Shown here: piece after piece, positions 23,827-37,429 of the stretch
How positions within the stretch are numbered: the stretch's first letter is position 1
Layout of the letters: each line of letters starts with the position of its first letter
Translations under genes and position numbers: made by a program
The notes under the pieces: generated by a model
The model's input: only the letters and a program-made list of their open reading frames with translations
Databases searched by the model: none
What the model was told of the DNA's origin: nothing
Assembly (NCBI GenBank): GCA_964019055.1
Contig: OZ025219.1
Location: 6,281,868 to 6,345,867 of the forward strand
Source: Anthopleura xanthogrammica
Taxonomy: Eukaryota; Cnidaria; Anthozoa; Actiniaria; Actiniidae
Length of the DNA stretch: 64,000 nucleotides
Direction: 5' to 3'

Positions 23827-24148
23827 GGTAAGGGGTTTTCGCATGAAATCGTGAACGAGTCTTTTTAATTTTCGTGATCTGTGATGAGCATGGATCATGG
23901 ATAAAACGTCATGAATCGTGAATTTTCTTGAAATTTTAACGTTTAGGGAGCCGTGGTCTTTTGTCATTAGTCTTGGGTCTCGGCACGGTTCACGAACTGA
24001 TGAAAAAGGAAGATCACGGCTTCCGGAAAATATTAAACGTTAAAGTTTCAAGAAAATTCACGATTCATGACGTTTAATCCATGCTCATCACAGATCACGA
24101 AAATGAAAAAAACCCGTTCACGACAATTTCATGCGAAAACCCCTTACC
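23827..24148. mobile_element. MITE with about 140-bp terminal inverted repeats
   Basis: It starts GGTAAGGGGTTTTCGCATGA and ends with the reverse complement. Arms of about 140 bp pair almost throughout (for example GATCTGTGATGAGCATGGAT against ATCCATGCTCATCACAGATC) around a small centre near GGTCTCGGCACGGTT. Non-coding. Confidence 0.8.
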
Positions 24149-24410
24149 GCCCTGTATAAAGCTGTACGTGGACTTGCTCATAATTATATTACAGATCTCA
24201 TTAATCTAAAGAAACGTGGCAGGCACAGGCTTCGTTCAGGCAATGATAACTTATTATTAGATAATGTTAAGTATAAGACGTATGCTATCCTGGGTGAGCG
24301 TTCTTTTACTGTAGTCGTCACGTATCCTTTTCAAAATACTAATACCCCATTCACACCGGACCTTTTAAAAACATGTTTAAAGGTTGTTTAGTTTCAAACC
24401 TTCTCATTAA

Positions 24411-24984
24411 GGGGGGACAGCCACAGTTGTTAAGGAAAGGATTTAAAAATGCCTAAGACGTTTTTGTAAAGTTTTAAGCTCATGATGAAACCAATTTGTG
24501 AAATAGACCATTTTTTTATGTGATGACGTCATCACTCTTGCGTCATTAATGACGTCATATTTCATAAAAAGTTAAAAACAAGCGTGCAATTGGTCAGTTT
24601 CACCCAAAAATTAAACACAATTATAGCTGACACGAATTGGAACAAAGTTAAGCATGGATTTTACTGTACGTTAAGAGAGTGGGAAAATATTTAGAATTAA
24701 AAAAATCAACATGGCTTGGTAGCCTGGCCTTTTCACCGTTTTCAAAAATAATGCTCAGTTTTGTTTCAATTTATATCGGCTATAATTTCGCTCGCTTGTT
24801 TTTTTAATTTTTAGTGAACTATGACGTTATAAATTGCGTAAGAGAGATGACGTCATCGCACATATCAGAAAATGATCCATTTCACAAATTGATTTTATCT
24901 ATGAAGTTATAATATAAGAAAAACCTTTTAGAGATTTAAATACTTTCCATAGCAACCGTGGCTGGTAAATGGGTAAGTCCCCCC
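24411..24984. mobile_element. TTAA-flanked MITE (piggyBac-like target site), 574 bp
   Basis: The ends are GGGGGGAC and GTCCCCCC, directly flanked by TTAA at 24407-24410 and 24985-24988, the target duplication of piggyBac-type elements. Subterminal inverted repeats include GACAGCCACAGTTG against CAACCGTGGCTG. The interior contains several TGACGTCA (CRE-like) palindromes arranged symmetrically (about 24523-24560 and 24847-24856). No transposase. Confidence 0.8.
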
Positions 24985-25428
24985 TTAAGGTGGCCTTAAC
25001 CCACCTCACCACCCATGGATTCGCCCCTCGAATGGGCTTGTAAAAATAGTCTAAAACTCAATGAATATTTATTTAGCATAACGTATACGTTTTGTTTAAT
25101 GTTTAGTAGTAAAATAAAATTACTTATTCACTGAGTCGGTCTTGAATTGCAGTCTTCAAACACAGTGGTTTCCATCGAATGCGAAACTGGCTTATTTTAC
25201 TAAAGTTAGCTCAGTAAATATAATGTTTATAATGTTTCACGTACTCCAAACGAACGCTGATCTGCTTGGCGGACTACTTAGGGTTAACGAGCGGGAAAAA
25301 AAGTTTGAACTGTTGTATGTACTGATATATTAATTGCACTAGATAGATTTATAAAATATGACATAAATATAGATGTATGTCTATACTGTCGGTAGAGTGC
25401 TCAATACATTCAAATGTAGAGCGTAATA

Positions 25429-25558
25429 AATTGTGAATTGAAGATAAATTAGAGACAAGACATCACTTTAGCTGTTACTCCAAGTTTCACGCTTACGCGA
25501 TCATCAGTAACAGCTAAAGTGATGTTTTGTCTTTAATTTATCTTCAATTTACAATTTA
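25429..25558. mobile_element. Foldback element, about 50-bp arms
   Basis: AATTGTGAATTGAAGATAAA and CATCACTTTAGCTGTTACT at the left pair with AGTAACAGCTAAAGTGATG and TTTATCTTCAATTTACAATT at the right. It sits 60 bp beyond the stop codon of the membrane-protein gene, so it may form part of that gene's 3' UTR. Confidence 0.7.
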
Positions 25559-25617
25559 AAATATGACATATATATTCTTAATATCAACTATCTAAATGAA
25601 TTACAAATCTACCCCTA

Positions 25618-28600
25618 CTAACTGATGTTCTTAAAGTCCTTACATTCGACATGGAAAAATATCCAGTAAGTAGATGCTATTCCCAGTACTCCAAGAACAC
25701 GGCCAGCTAAGGTTGAGCAGTAAATTAAAAGGACTACGTTAGCAGGTGCGCAGAAAACGACCAACTGTTGTAGTGTCAGCGGTATCTCTTTCTTCCATAG
25801 AGCATGCGCTAGGCCATAATAGGTGGGAAGAGCACAGTGGAGAAAAATGATTTCTATACAGAATCCTAGAAAGATGGGGTTAAAATGTGGTGTCAAATAT
25901 GAAAAAAAATACTTAAAGAGATCAGAGAGGGAGACAAGGAAAATGAATTCAAAAAGATTAGGCGATGGAGGGAGAAAATAAAAGAACATTGGTAGGAAGG
26001 GGGAGGGGAAACGGATGGAAGAATGTGAAGAAGGGAAGGTAGCGTGTGAGGGAGAGAGCATGAGAGGGAATAAATGGAGGTTTGGAGGGAGGAAGGAAAG
26101 GAAGGAGGGAAGGAAACTTGTAAGGGTGGATGGGGGAGGGGGATGTAAGCGAGCATGCGATTGTAGTAGTTATAGAACTATAAAGGAAAGGGAATGAAAG
26201 GGTTCTGATTTTGGCTTACCAATGCTTGATAATATTCCTGCATTTGTTGGTAAAGCTGTAATAATCGTGCCAACATACAGACTCAAGCACAAGAAAACAC
26301 AAGCAGGTAAAGCTGGAGTAATATCAATACGGCGAGCATCATAAAGCGTGAAGCCCTCGGGTCTCCATAACAGGAAGATACAGGTGCATAGGGATACCTG
26401 TGGTGGATAATAAAGATAAAATATGTACATCAACCCCAGTGCACATGATACTATTACAGATATATACTAGTTATACGATGGTTTCGAGTGGCATACCGTG
26501 GAATATCCCACGAGTCACTTGTAGTTTCTAGTATACACACGAGCCTTTAGGCGAGTTTGTATACAAAGAAAATACAAATGCGAGTGGGATATCCACGGTA
26601 TGCCTCGAGAAACCATTGTACAACCATTTTATCCCACACCATAGAAAATACAAATGCGTAGATTCAACGCGCAGAGCATGATGGGAAATACTGACGAATA
26701 TACAACGTCTTTCCTGCTTTCTGATTGGCTGTATTTTCTATGGTGTGGGATAAATACATTTATACATATGCCCAGTGCACATGATACTATTACAGATATA
26801 TACATTTACATATATTGAGGAAGATGGCAGACCTACTTACCCATAATTCCCAATACTGATTCGGAGTGCACATTAGCCCCAGTGCACATGATAGTATGAC
26901 AGATATGTTGGCAAGAAATGAGGAACTCAAGAGAGCAGTTGTTGGAGGTAGCTTTCCTTTGCTGTCCTCCTAAAATATCATAAATGAATAACAAAATTAG
27001 ACTCCATCAACACGATCGAGGGATGATCTGCTGCTAAGAATACGTCGGACTAAGGGTTTTGGTATCTTCTGGGGAAGGAAGCAAATGGCATGTCCAAAGA
27101 GGTAGGGACACCCAGCTATTGCTGGGTTTCAATCAGCTGGTAAAAGTCTTTGAAACTCATTATCTGATCCAAATGGTGGTCAAACACTGACCACCGTGTG
27201 CTGTCAGTCAGCTAGAAAGAATGCTATTGAAAACTTGTGATTCAGGTGATGAGCATTCTGCACGAGACAGGAAATGACGTCAAGTGAAACCCAGCTATTT
27301 GATGTGAACTCTAACCGAATGATAGAACGATAGGAAGAAAGGTGAATGACCCGAAATGTTTACTAAATTCTTTGTACTTCATTTCTCTGTTCGTGCATGA
27401 GTTTCGTGAACACGCAAAAATACAGGGAAAACGACAGGAAGACAAAAATGCAGAAGGGAGAGCCGTGAGATGGCAAGGCATTGTGAAAAAAAAAAGGAAA
27501 ACAAAAAACGAAAGGAAAGAAAAGTAAAAAATTAGAAGGGAAAAGAAAAATAACGTAAAGTAACAAGGGAACTTACCAAACTTTCTCTGGAAGGAGGGGC
27601 TTCTTTCTTGAGACTAACAGCAAGAATAAGATGAAGAACAAGATGGTAGACTAAAAATGGAGAAGAAACAAACCACTCTCTCTGCTCCGTACCTAACAAA
27701 GAAAAAAATAAAGTTGATAATAACGACCTCTGCTGATAAAGATAAACATGATAAACATGTTAACCGGAAAAAGGTAACTACAATACCATGCTCCAAACCA
27801 AAATATATCCCCAAAAAAAATAAAAAATAGATATAAAATTACAAAACAAGGACTGAGTAACACTAATTGTTAAAGGGCATGTTAGCAACATGCTAGCAAC
27901 AAAATGTTCCAGTGTTAAAACTTGATTTCAATTTCGGAATGCTTTCGTCTATGTTGTAGCATGCCACGGCTGTAAACTTAGCGCAGAAAACATCCTTTCA
28001 GCCAATCACAGCGCGCGATATCATTGTCTCGCCTGCGTGTATCCGGGTATTTGTCCGGATGTGACGCAGGCTATCATTGTCCAGCCAATGAAAATGCATA
28101 GACACGGAACCTCAGTCAAGGTCACGACACTGCATTTCGGACAGCTTATCTCATTTATATAAAACTTGCAAAAACATTTTTTTCGCTTTACATACCTCTC
28201 TTACTATTGTGGTAATTCTTATCCATAGAAGACTCAAGGAAATATGATATGAATAAACTAGCTATCAGCCCAACGTAACTGTACCTGAAAAGAATATGAT
28301 AACACCAGAAACTGAAATAAAGGTAAAAAGATAGAAGGGGGAAAATGAGTACATAAGAGCAAAACTCTTAAAAACTTACCCGCGATAAGCACGCTGAGAA
28401 GTCACTACTTCGGTCCATGAGGAAACGAGTAAAAAGATTACTAAAGATGAGGCCAGACCATAACTGAGGCACAGAAATGGAGGACGGTACAGTGGAAGCA
28501 GCTGATATCAATAGAAGATAATATTTACTAGTATTTATTTGTATCATCTCATACACTGTTACTAATAACAAACAAAACAAATAATAGATGGATATATTTA

Positions 28601-28714
28601 CATAGGTAGGCAGATAGACAGACAGACAGACAGGCAGAAAGACAGACAGACAGACAGGCAGAAAGACACACAGACAGATAGGCAGAAAGAAAGACAGACA
28701 GACAGAAAGACTAC

Positions 28715-28813
<99 letters not shown>

Positions 28814-28941
28814 AAGACTACAGACAGACAGACAGACAGAAAGACAGACAGACAGAAAGACTACAGACAGACAGACAGAAAGACAGACAGAAAGAAAGAC
28901 AGACAGACAGACAGACCGACAGACAGACAGACAGACAGACC

Positions 28942-28985
<44 letters not shown>

Positions 28986-31900
28986 GGAAAATAGGAAGAG
29001 AAAAAGACAAACAAGCAAATTTGAAAAAAATAATTGTTTATTACCGATGACGCAGTTTTCAGACCGATGGGGAATCCAACCATAAATGACATTATCCCTT
29101 TCCCAAGAATAGAGTACTGCTCGATCTTGATCAACTTGACTAATACTATTAAAGCTGTTATGGTTGATATCATTAATAACCAAGGTAGGCACTGGTCTCT
29201 AAAAAAATAAACAAAAATAAAAGAAAGAAAGAATAAGTAAAAATAAAAGAAGGCGGAGTCCCGCATCGGATCTTTTCTGTGCATGATTGCTTGACAAGGA
29301 TAGGTGGGTAAGGTTGTGTGACAATACGGACGGTCACGACAACCGGCACGGTCACGGTACGGTATTAACAAAATTTCAAAATTTTGTTGGACTCTGAGAC
29401 AAGTCGTGGGCTGATCTAAGTCGGGGCACAGCTGACACACAGATCAACCCCTGAAATAACCTGTGGGCTGATCTAAGTTCAGGTCACAGCTAACTCACAG
29501 ATCGGCTTAGAATTTAGCATGTTGGGTTTTGTGGAAGGAGGAAAGCTGGAGAGCCAGGAGAAAACCCTTTGAATCATGTTGGAATCTTGACAAACTCTAC
29601 CCGCATGCGATGCCGAGTCCAGACCCAGAGGTAAGAGGTCACTGCATCACCGCTACGCCACCCTTGATATTTCCCATCTAAATGCTTAAAGGGGCACTTG
29701 GATGAAAACGCCCCATATTTTGAAAGTCCGAATAGTTATATTCGTAGTTATAATATATAATATAATAGTCATAAATATATAATTTTTATCCGCAAATTTT
29801 GACTGTGAAGAAAATATGTTGCTTGGCTACTATTGGGGCCATATAGATAAGTTTAACCAAGTTTCAAGGCATTTCCAATTTTCATCGATTTTCATCCAAG
29901 TGCCCCTTTAAATATTATTCAATCGATACAGTCACACTAAGAACTAAACTTTTTACTATCAACATACAGTAGTACAGCATACTTACTCTGCTAAAAGAGT
30001 TTCCCAACCACGTGAAGGCCAAATGAGAGAAACAAAGTAGACAATAAAGCTCCAACAAACCTATGACATAAAAACACACACAAAAACTGTCAACTTTTGT
30101 TTGCACGGGAAATATTCCATCTTATACACGTATTTCAAAAAACGTTGTTGGAGATCTGAAATCTGAGACTGAGGTTATCGCTCAAAGTTGGTGGCATATT
30201 TAGATAATAACTTCATTGTTGCGAACTATTAACTAAAAAAGACAAAACAATTATCACTTTCCTTCATAAGAAAATACTCTTTCCTTTTAAATTCACAGCT
30301 CACACAATTTATTTCGGTTTCAGATTTATGGTCTCCGATGTAAGTTTTTTTTAAACAGGTGTATGGGCACAAATTTTACTGATACCCTAAAACAAACTCT
30401 GGGTTGATAACAGTCAGGACACAGCTAACTCACAGGACTGGGTGGCGTAGTGGTGAGAGCGCTCGCCTCTCACCAATGCGAAACGGGTTCGGGTCCCGCC
30501 GAACTCGGTGTCGTGTGTGAGCAGAGTTTCTAGTTGATTCTCTCCTGTGCTTCGAGGGTTTTTTCTCCAGGTTCTCAAACTTTTCTCCGTCCACAAAAAT
30601 CGACTTCTAAATTCCAATTCGATCATGGAATGAGGGCCAAAGGTTTAAGTAAGTGCTACCCTCGTAAAAACAAGGACTTTTTGTTTTTTGGAATCGGAAA
30701 TTAACAGCTTGTCAATTGTATCAAAATATCAGTTCTTAACATACCTTAAATGCATCAAATTGTGGTTGAATGAATTCCACCAAAACTCCTCCACACAGGA
30801 GCACGATGTTAAGCCTTCTGGCATCAAGATTGTGCGATAGTTGGACAAGAGATACTTTGAGACACAAAAGTCCCCACAACAATAATATAGTGGCTAAAAA
30901 AGAAGTAACGTGGAAAAAGTTAATAGAATTCGAATCCGAATATATTTACAGCCGTTGTTCTGTCTTTTGATAGGCCCAAAGCCCAAGCATGTGGTACTCC
31001 ACACTCGCACAATGTGTTGTAATTTTTTCGAAGAGTCTTATGTCTGGCCCAAAACCCAGTCTCTGTGGCACTCCATGTTTATATTATTATGATGAAATTT
31101 GGTGTCATTTAGAACCCAAATATTTTAAAAGTGGCGCAAAGCCCAGACGCTGTGGCATCCCACATCCACCCCACGTCCCCTTCCTCAAGAAGCTAGTTTA
31201 AAGTAAAGTAAAAAGATAAGAATAAAATGATAATCGCTCTTTCAATGATGAAGTAGCTGTACTTTTGGATAAAGTTTACATTTGTACCTGCAGCATCAGC
31301 TGTAGATGGCCATTGATTGATCAGCACGAGCCACAGCGGTAAAATAAGAGAATCATAGACAAGAAAGAGAGCTGCACCTATTCCGAAACACATCTTAACA
31401 CCCTATAAAATCAAAGAGGAGAAAGAGAAGTTAGAAATAACTACGGTTTTTTCCATTAGCCGGAAATGAAAATTGAATGTATTTAACATTTTCAAATTTT
31501 ATAGAACCCTGAAAAATCCTCTGTACGAATCAGAGTCAGGGCAGGGCTAAATCACAGATTAAACCTTGAAACAGCCCCTGAACTGATCTAAGTCAGGGCA
31601 CTGCTAACTGATCACTCAAGGGAGAGACCCAACAAGCTGTACTCACATGTGACGCAGAGTCGAGACCGATATGCCAGAGGTCGGAGGCGATGCACTATTG
31701 CCACCTCACTTAATTTCCCAATCGATTTTTTCCATCGAAAAAAGTTAGAAAATTTCAATATGCTTAAATCTCAGTTTTTTTTCCAAATCTACGGATCTAT
31801 AAGTCCAGATTGTATATATACGAAAATTACATTATATATTGCATACATTATAAGAATTAAACGTGTACGAGTCTGGTAGAGGGGGAGCAGGCATCCAACA

Positions 31901-34900
31901 GTTGACAGCAATACATCAATTATTACCTCTGCAAGGCTAACTGTTTTGTCATCGTAAAATATTAACAGTCGTAACACAACCAAGCTGAACAGCAGACTGA
32001 GTAAAGTAGAATTAACTTGAAAGAAATTGGAAAAAAGGAATCCCTGCTCTAGTGTATGTTGTGGTAGAAAGAAGGATATACACATGGATAGTTTACTGCA
32101 ATGGACACTTGAACACAGCCACGCTACATGCCAACCAGCCACACCAACAATGTATAACCTGATGGTAAAAATTGTAGGAAGAATAAAAGGTGAGGATGGA
32201 ACAGCGAGAAAAAGAATTGACGTATTGGTGCATTGCTTGTAAAGATATAAAATCGAGAGAAAAGGTGAAGCTGAGCCACAGATGAAGAAAAAAGAAAAAG
32301 AGTTAAAAACGTAATCTTTCACTGTGAAGTGGTCTGATAAGGGACAAGGTGCATCCCACAACTAACCCCTCCCTCAATCGGTAGTCTATATTAGGTGCAC
32401 GACTTTAAAGTTGAAACCACGAGTACTAAGAAAAGCAGAAACATTTATGAGAAACTGTCCTCTGACAATCTATAGCCCCTTCCAACGCACGTACTTAATT
32501 TTACGTTATTTGAAGTAAAGCAATAGAATAGTAAAAACGTGTCTGTGTTTCAAGGAGATATAACTATAGTGCCTCCTTTAAATAGCATGTTAAACAATAT
32601 TTTATATATAACTCCTTGAAATTAAAATTTCATATTACAGTGCTTTAGTCACAATCACACTCGTGAAATCGCACATCTTGCTGTCGCGATAAATAGGGTT
32701 TGGGTATAGACTTCGATCAAAGTTTTTGATGCCCAACAAAACCTACTATTTGGTGACGGCAATTTGTACAATTTTCCGCTTGTGATTTGGAAGCAATGTA
32801 TTTTGATACATAAAAAAGTTTTGATACATAAAATGAAAATACAATAAAATAAGATAAAATAAAAATAAATAAAAAATAAATAAAAAATAAAAAATACCTT
32901 GAAGTGACATAAATGGTTACAAGGCCTGTTAGCATTGCATAGTGTACTGAGTATAGGTGATGTTCCAGTAGAAGGTGTTCACATATAACCATACCTAAAA
33001 TTGTTGACAGATAATACCATCACTTTTAAAAATTCCAGCAAATTTGATGAAATATAGCGAATGCATGAAATCACGTTCAACCTCTAGTTCGATCGAGCGG
33101 TAAAGTCGCCTATAAAGGACGTTCGCGGGAAAAAAGCGTTTTCCATGTGCTTTTTTTTCCCTTCAAACTTCGCATGGTGAAAGAAGACCTTCATAGAAGT
33201 TTCATGAAAAAATGGGGGTCACCGTTATTGTTTTCGAGATATAGCCGATCGAAAATGTTTTCGCAACGAGCGTGACGGAGTTTGATCTTGAAAAACATAG
33301 ATCATGAACAGATGCGCAAAAACAATGCCCGCGAACGTCCTTAAGTATACATAACATTTTGTTGAAGGAAAACAGAAACAATATAATTTGTCACAAAAAT
33401 CATAATGAAATATAGTGAATTCATGAAAACATTCACATTCAAGTCATTTTTAGTTTTATGGGTAATCATGGAAATTCACGGAAAATGTCTACTTTAGAAA
33501 TACGAGTACCAATACTCACCAACAGAATGCAAAATTAAGACCAAACTGAATTGCTGTTTTTTTATGTTACTGGACATCACAACAGCCATGGCAGACAGTA
33601 CAGTCAGGCTGGACATGACAAGGACCAATACAAGTGCATGAACTGAACGACTTATGAACAGATTCCTTTTGTATTGTCAAGGAAATAATAAACATATTTC
33701 TTGTGAAAGAGCAACCATAAAATCTGGTTTACACGAGCAACGCAAACGCAAGGAATGGAAACTTTTCCATTTCCTTGTGCTTGCATTTGCATTTGCGTTT
33801 TTAACGTGTGAACTGGGGAAACACAAACGGAAATGCTAACAAGATTACGTGTGAACTACAGCAACGCAAACACAAACGCAAGACATAAATGTTTTTGATG
33901 TAAACAAGTACTACTGCGCTTGCGTATCTTGATGCTTCTACAGTACTTTTTTGAGAAATAGATGCACATTAAAGGATACCCAATGTTAAATGCTACTGTC
34001 CAAAGTAAAAATAAATGCAGAAAGACAAAGAGGAGACTTGAAACATGATGATGGACCTACATGCAGAATAACAAATAGAATATAAACGTTTTATTTTGTG
34101 CTTCAAGCCCTGCGGTCGTCATATGTGGATTTAGTTTGTTTGATGTGTTGTTCTCTCCTATGCTACGAGGGTTTTCTCCGGGTACTCCGGTTTCCTCCCT
34201 CTGTAAAAATCAACCTGTGAGTGAGCGTTGTGTGCATAGAATGTTGAATGTAGTGGTAGTGTGTGTGAGTGAAAAGTGTCCCCAATTAGTGCGAAAGCGC
34301 TAGAAAGACTAGACACTTAAATAAAGAGATTCTCCCACCCAATACCCCCTTCCCACCAAAAATGAAAACTATTACCTTTGAATCAGCAGTTTTGGCAGTT
34401 ATACCCATCACCAAGCCCAGCACAGTAGATGCTATTAATACTGGTAACACCTTGACAGATAGCACTCCACTAGACCACATTATCACTAGAACAAGGAACT
34501 AGAAAAATATACATGAATAAATAAGCAAGTAGGTACACTGTAGGTTGGTAACTTGATTGGTTGGTTGATCACTCGATATAGGTAGGAGAGGAATGGGATA
34601 GTTAAGTATCTTCATTTGAGGAGAAGAAGAAAAACACTTTGCAGCAAGGGAAGATGGATAAAGATCAAGAGTGTACTCACTCACCAGACTGAGAAGCCCA
34701 GATAACCATCTTACTTGTGACACTCGTTTGGAGGGGAAGTCTAGAAAATCCATGACGTCTTTTGAATCCAAACAAGTACAGAGAAAAACTGGAAGGACAC
34801 CACACAATAGAAGTTTTAACTGAAAAAGAGAGAGACGTTACTTTGCAAGCCATATAATACCACATCATGGCTTACTAGCAAAGATTGCAGGTTATCAGCA

Positions 34901-34942
34901 AATCTTGCTCAGTCTCTCAGTCTCTCAGTTTCTCTCACTCAT

Positions 34943-34975
<33 letters not shown>

Positions 34976-37387
34976 TTCTTTCTAACTCTCTCTCACTCTG
35001 TCTGTATTCACCTCTCTGTCTATCACTGCTGGGCCCCGAGGTTGTTTCAGGGTTCCATCTGTGAGTTAGCAGCGCCCTGACTAAGATCAGCTCCGGCTGT
35101 TTTAAGATTCGATCTGTGACCAGTCTCTAATATTCTGAATCAGACAAATTTTAACATGTCTTTATTTTCTTACCCACGTTACCAGATGTAGAAATTCCAA
35201 CAAGTAGATGATAATAAACATTGATCCAGGAATGGATAACATGTTAAAGAAGAAAAGGGTCTTCTCCATTGGTCCAAGAATATAACCTGACAATGCAATG
35301 AAATGTAGAAAAGTAAAATAAATAATCGAACCAACCAACCAACCAACCAAGACACCAACCGACACCAACCAACGAACCACACGAATGAACGAACGAACGA
35401 ACCACAAACGAACGAACGAACCAAGACACCAACCAACACCAACCAACGAACCACACGAAAGAACGAACGAACGAACGAACCATGAACGAACGAACCAACC
35501 AACCAAGACACCAACCAACGAACCACACGAAAGAACCATCGAACCAACAAACGAACCAACGAATGGTTGAGTACAGTACCAACCAAAATCTTTAAACACA
35601 CCCACACTTACGATCAGATATTTTTTGTTGTCCGGGTTTATGAAATCCATCTTGATGAAGAAAAGATGGACGACTAGGAGGCATAAACACTTGAATAAAC
35701 AGAAACCTGAAATCAAGATGCTCCTGTTATATTACTGTTATATATCCTGTTCTGTTTCGATGATTGTTATCTTATATTCATCCTTGTTCAGGGTTCGAAA
35801 TTCCCACAAGATAATTGGCTAAATGCGAGTTGAAAATTACAAATATTGAGTGAAAAGAAATTGAACTTGCATTTTCTAGCTAGTTCTCTTTTAAGAAAAT
35901 AATCATGAAATGTGAAGAACACAAAGTCTTTGCGTTTGCATTCAATCCATTTATCTTGTAGCTGCTCTATGCACAAGATAAATTTATCTTGTCACTAAAA
36001 AGTTGAAATTCTAACCCTGTTGTTATTATCATTTTTATTATCACGTAAAACAACTAAAGGAAAATTCCTTCCACGACTGAAAACCCAGAGAATTACTTGA
36101 ATTACAGGAGAGTGTATACATCTCAAACAATTAATCTTCTTCTCAAGTTTAATAATGGCATGTGGACAGAAATGGGAAAATATTATGCCCAAGTATACAG
36201 TATGAAGTTGATTATACCTACCCATACAGGATGCAAAAGAATGGCGCACTCCACCAACCCAGGAAAAGTGCTGACACACTTGTCATGACAAACTGACCAG
36301 TAAGTGGGTATGAAACAAACAGGATGTATTCCAGGTACTACAAAAAATATATCAAGTTATTAAGCCCCTGTTATACGTCTAGTCTTTTTTCGTGCAACTT
36401 GAGCCGCGCGCAAAAAGGTTCAAGTTGAACAAGCGTTTGTTAGCGTGTAACACCACCTCGTGCAACTTATTTTTCAAGCATAAAAGTTGCACGGAAAGTT
36501 GACTTGGTTTCTACTTTCTCAAAAAATTTCCCAAAGTTGCAATGTCAAAACTAATGTGTGACATGTTCATGTGCAACTTGAATTTTTTTGAGCGTGGCTC
36601 AAGTTACTTGAAAAAGAATACGTGTAACAGCAGCTATTTTTTAGCCAGTGGCTTACAAACCTGTGACCATAGCTCCATGATCGAAATGGAATTTAGAAAT
36701 TAGTTTTTGCAAAGGGAAGAAAACCTGAAAACCCAAAGATAAACCCTCAAAGCACAAGCTAAGAGAAGAACCAACAAGCAACTCTACTCATATAGAACAA
36801 CAAGTCTGAGAATTAATGTTGAAACTGGGTTGCATTTGTGAGAGGCCAGTACTTTCACCTTGCAGCCTGTGCCCATGTTAAATAAAAAACAGGGTTCATA
36901 CTAATGCGAGAGGATTAATTTTCAGGATTTTTCCAGAGGCTTTCAAGGCTATGAAATTATTTCAAAATATTTCAAAAAATTCATGAGAAATATTATACAT
37001 AAAGTCAGAATTTATAGACAATGCATGAATTTTGCCGAACTGACTATTGTTCTCTATGGCAGTTTTGAGATGAATTGAGAAATGAAATAAAAATTAAGAA
37101 TGAAAGTAATAAATGGGAATTGAAGTTACCACAACAAAATCTGGCTCTTCATATTGTAATTGCTTCAGATGTAAAAGACCAACTCCTCCTGTGAAGAGAA
37201 ACAACCAACAATCATTCAGCAAATCTTAATGACAGGTGGGTGGGTGGGTTGAAGAATGAATGGGTGGATGAGTGGATGGATGGATGAATGGATGGATGGA
37301 TGGATGGATGAATGGATGGAGGGAGGGAGGGAGGGAGGGAGGGAGGGAGGGAGGGAGGGAGGGATGGATGGATGGATGGATGGATGG

Positions 37388-37429
<42 letters not shown>

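Larger units (their letters stand above)
19430..25617. other. Intergenic region rich in MITEs and simple repeats; no supported gene
   Basis: It contains runs of C (about 20229-20241 and 20494-20503), AAAG and TTC microsatellites and four foldback elements listed separately. Open frames here are short and mostly run through simple repeats. Nothing with recognisable domains was found on either strand. Confidence 0.55.

Noticed and set aside
28598..29440. 280-residue Cys/Leu/Ser/Val-rich frame on the minus strand
   Set aside because: It reads through the CAGA microsatellite and intron; exon 19 (29045-29198) lies within this span but is read in another frame.
30425..30500. Possible functional tRNA gene
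   Set aside because: Box A and box B are present, but no cloverleaf with acceptor stem and anticodon loop is maintained and the body continues as a SINE.
35162..35716. Val/Trp/Phe-rich 184-residue frame on the minus strand
   Set aside because: It joins exon 9, the AACC/AACG array and an out-of-frame reading of exon 8. The phase-consistent frame of exon 8 is another one (FLFIQVF...).
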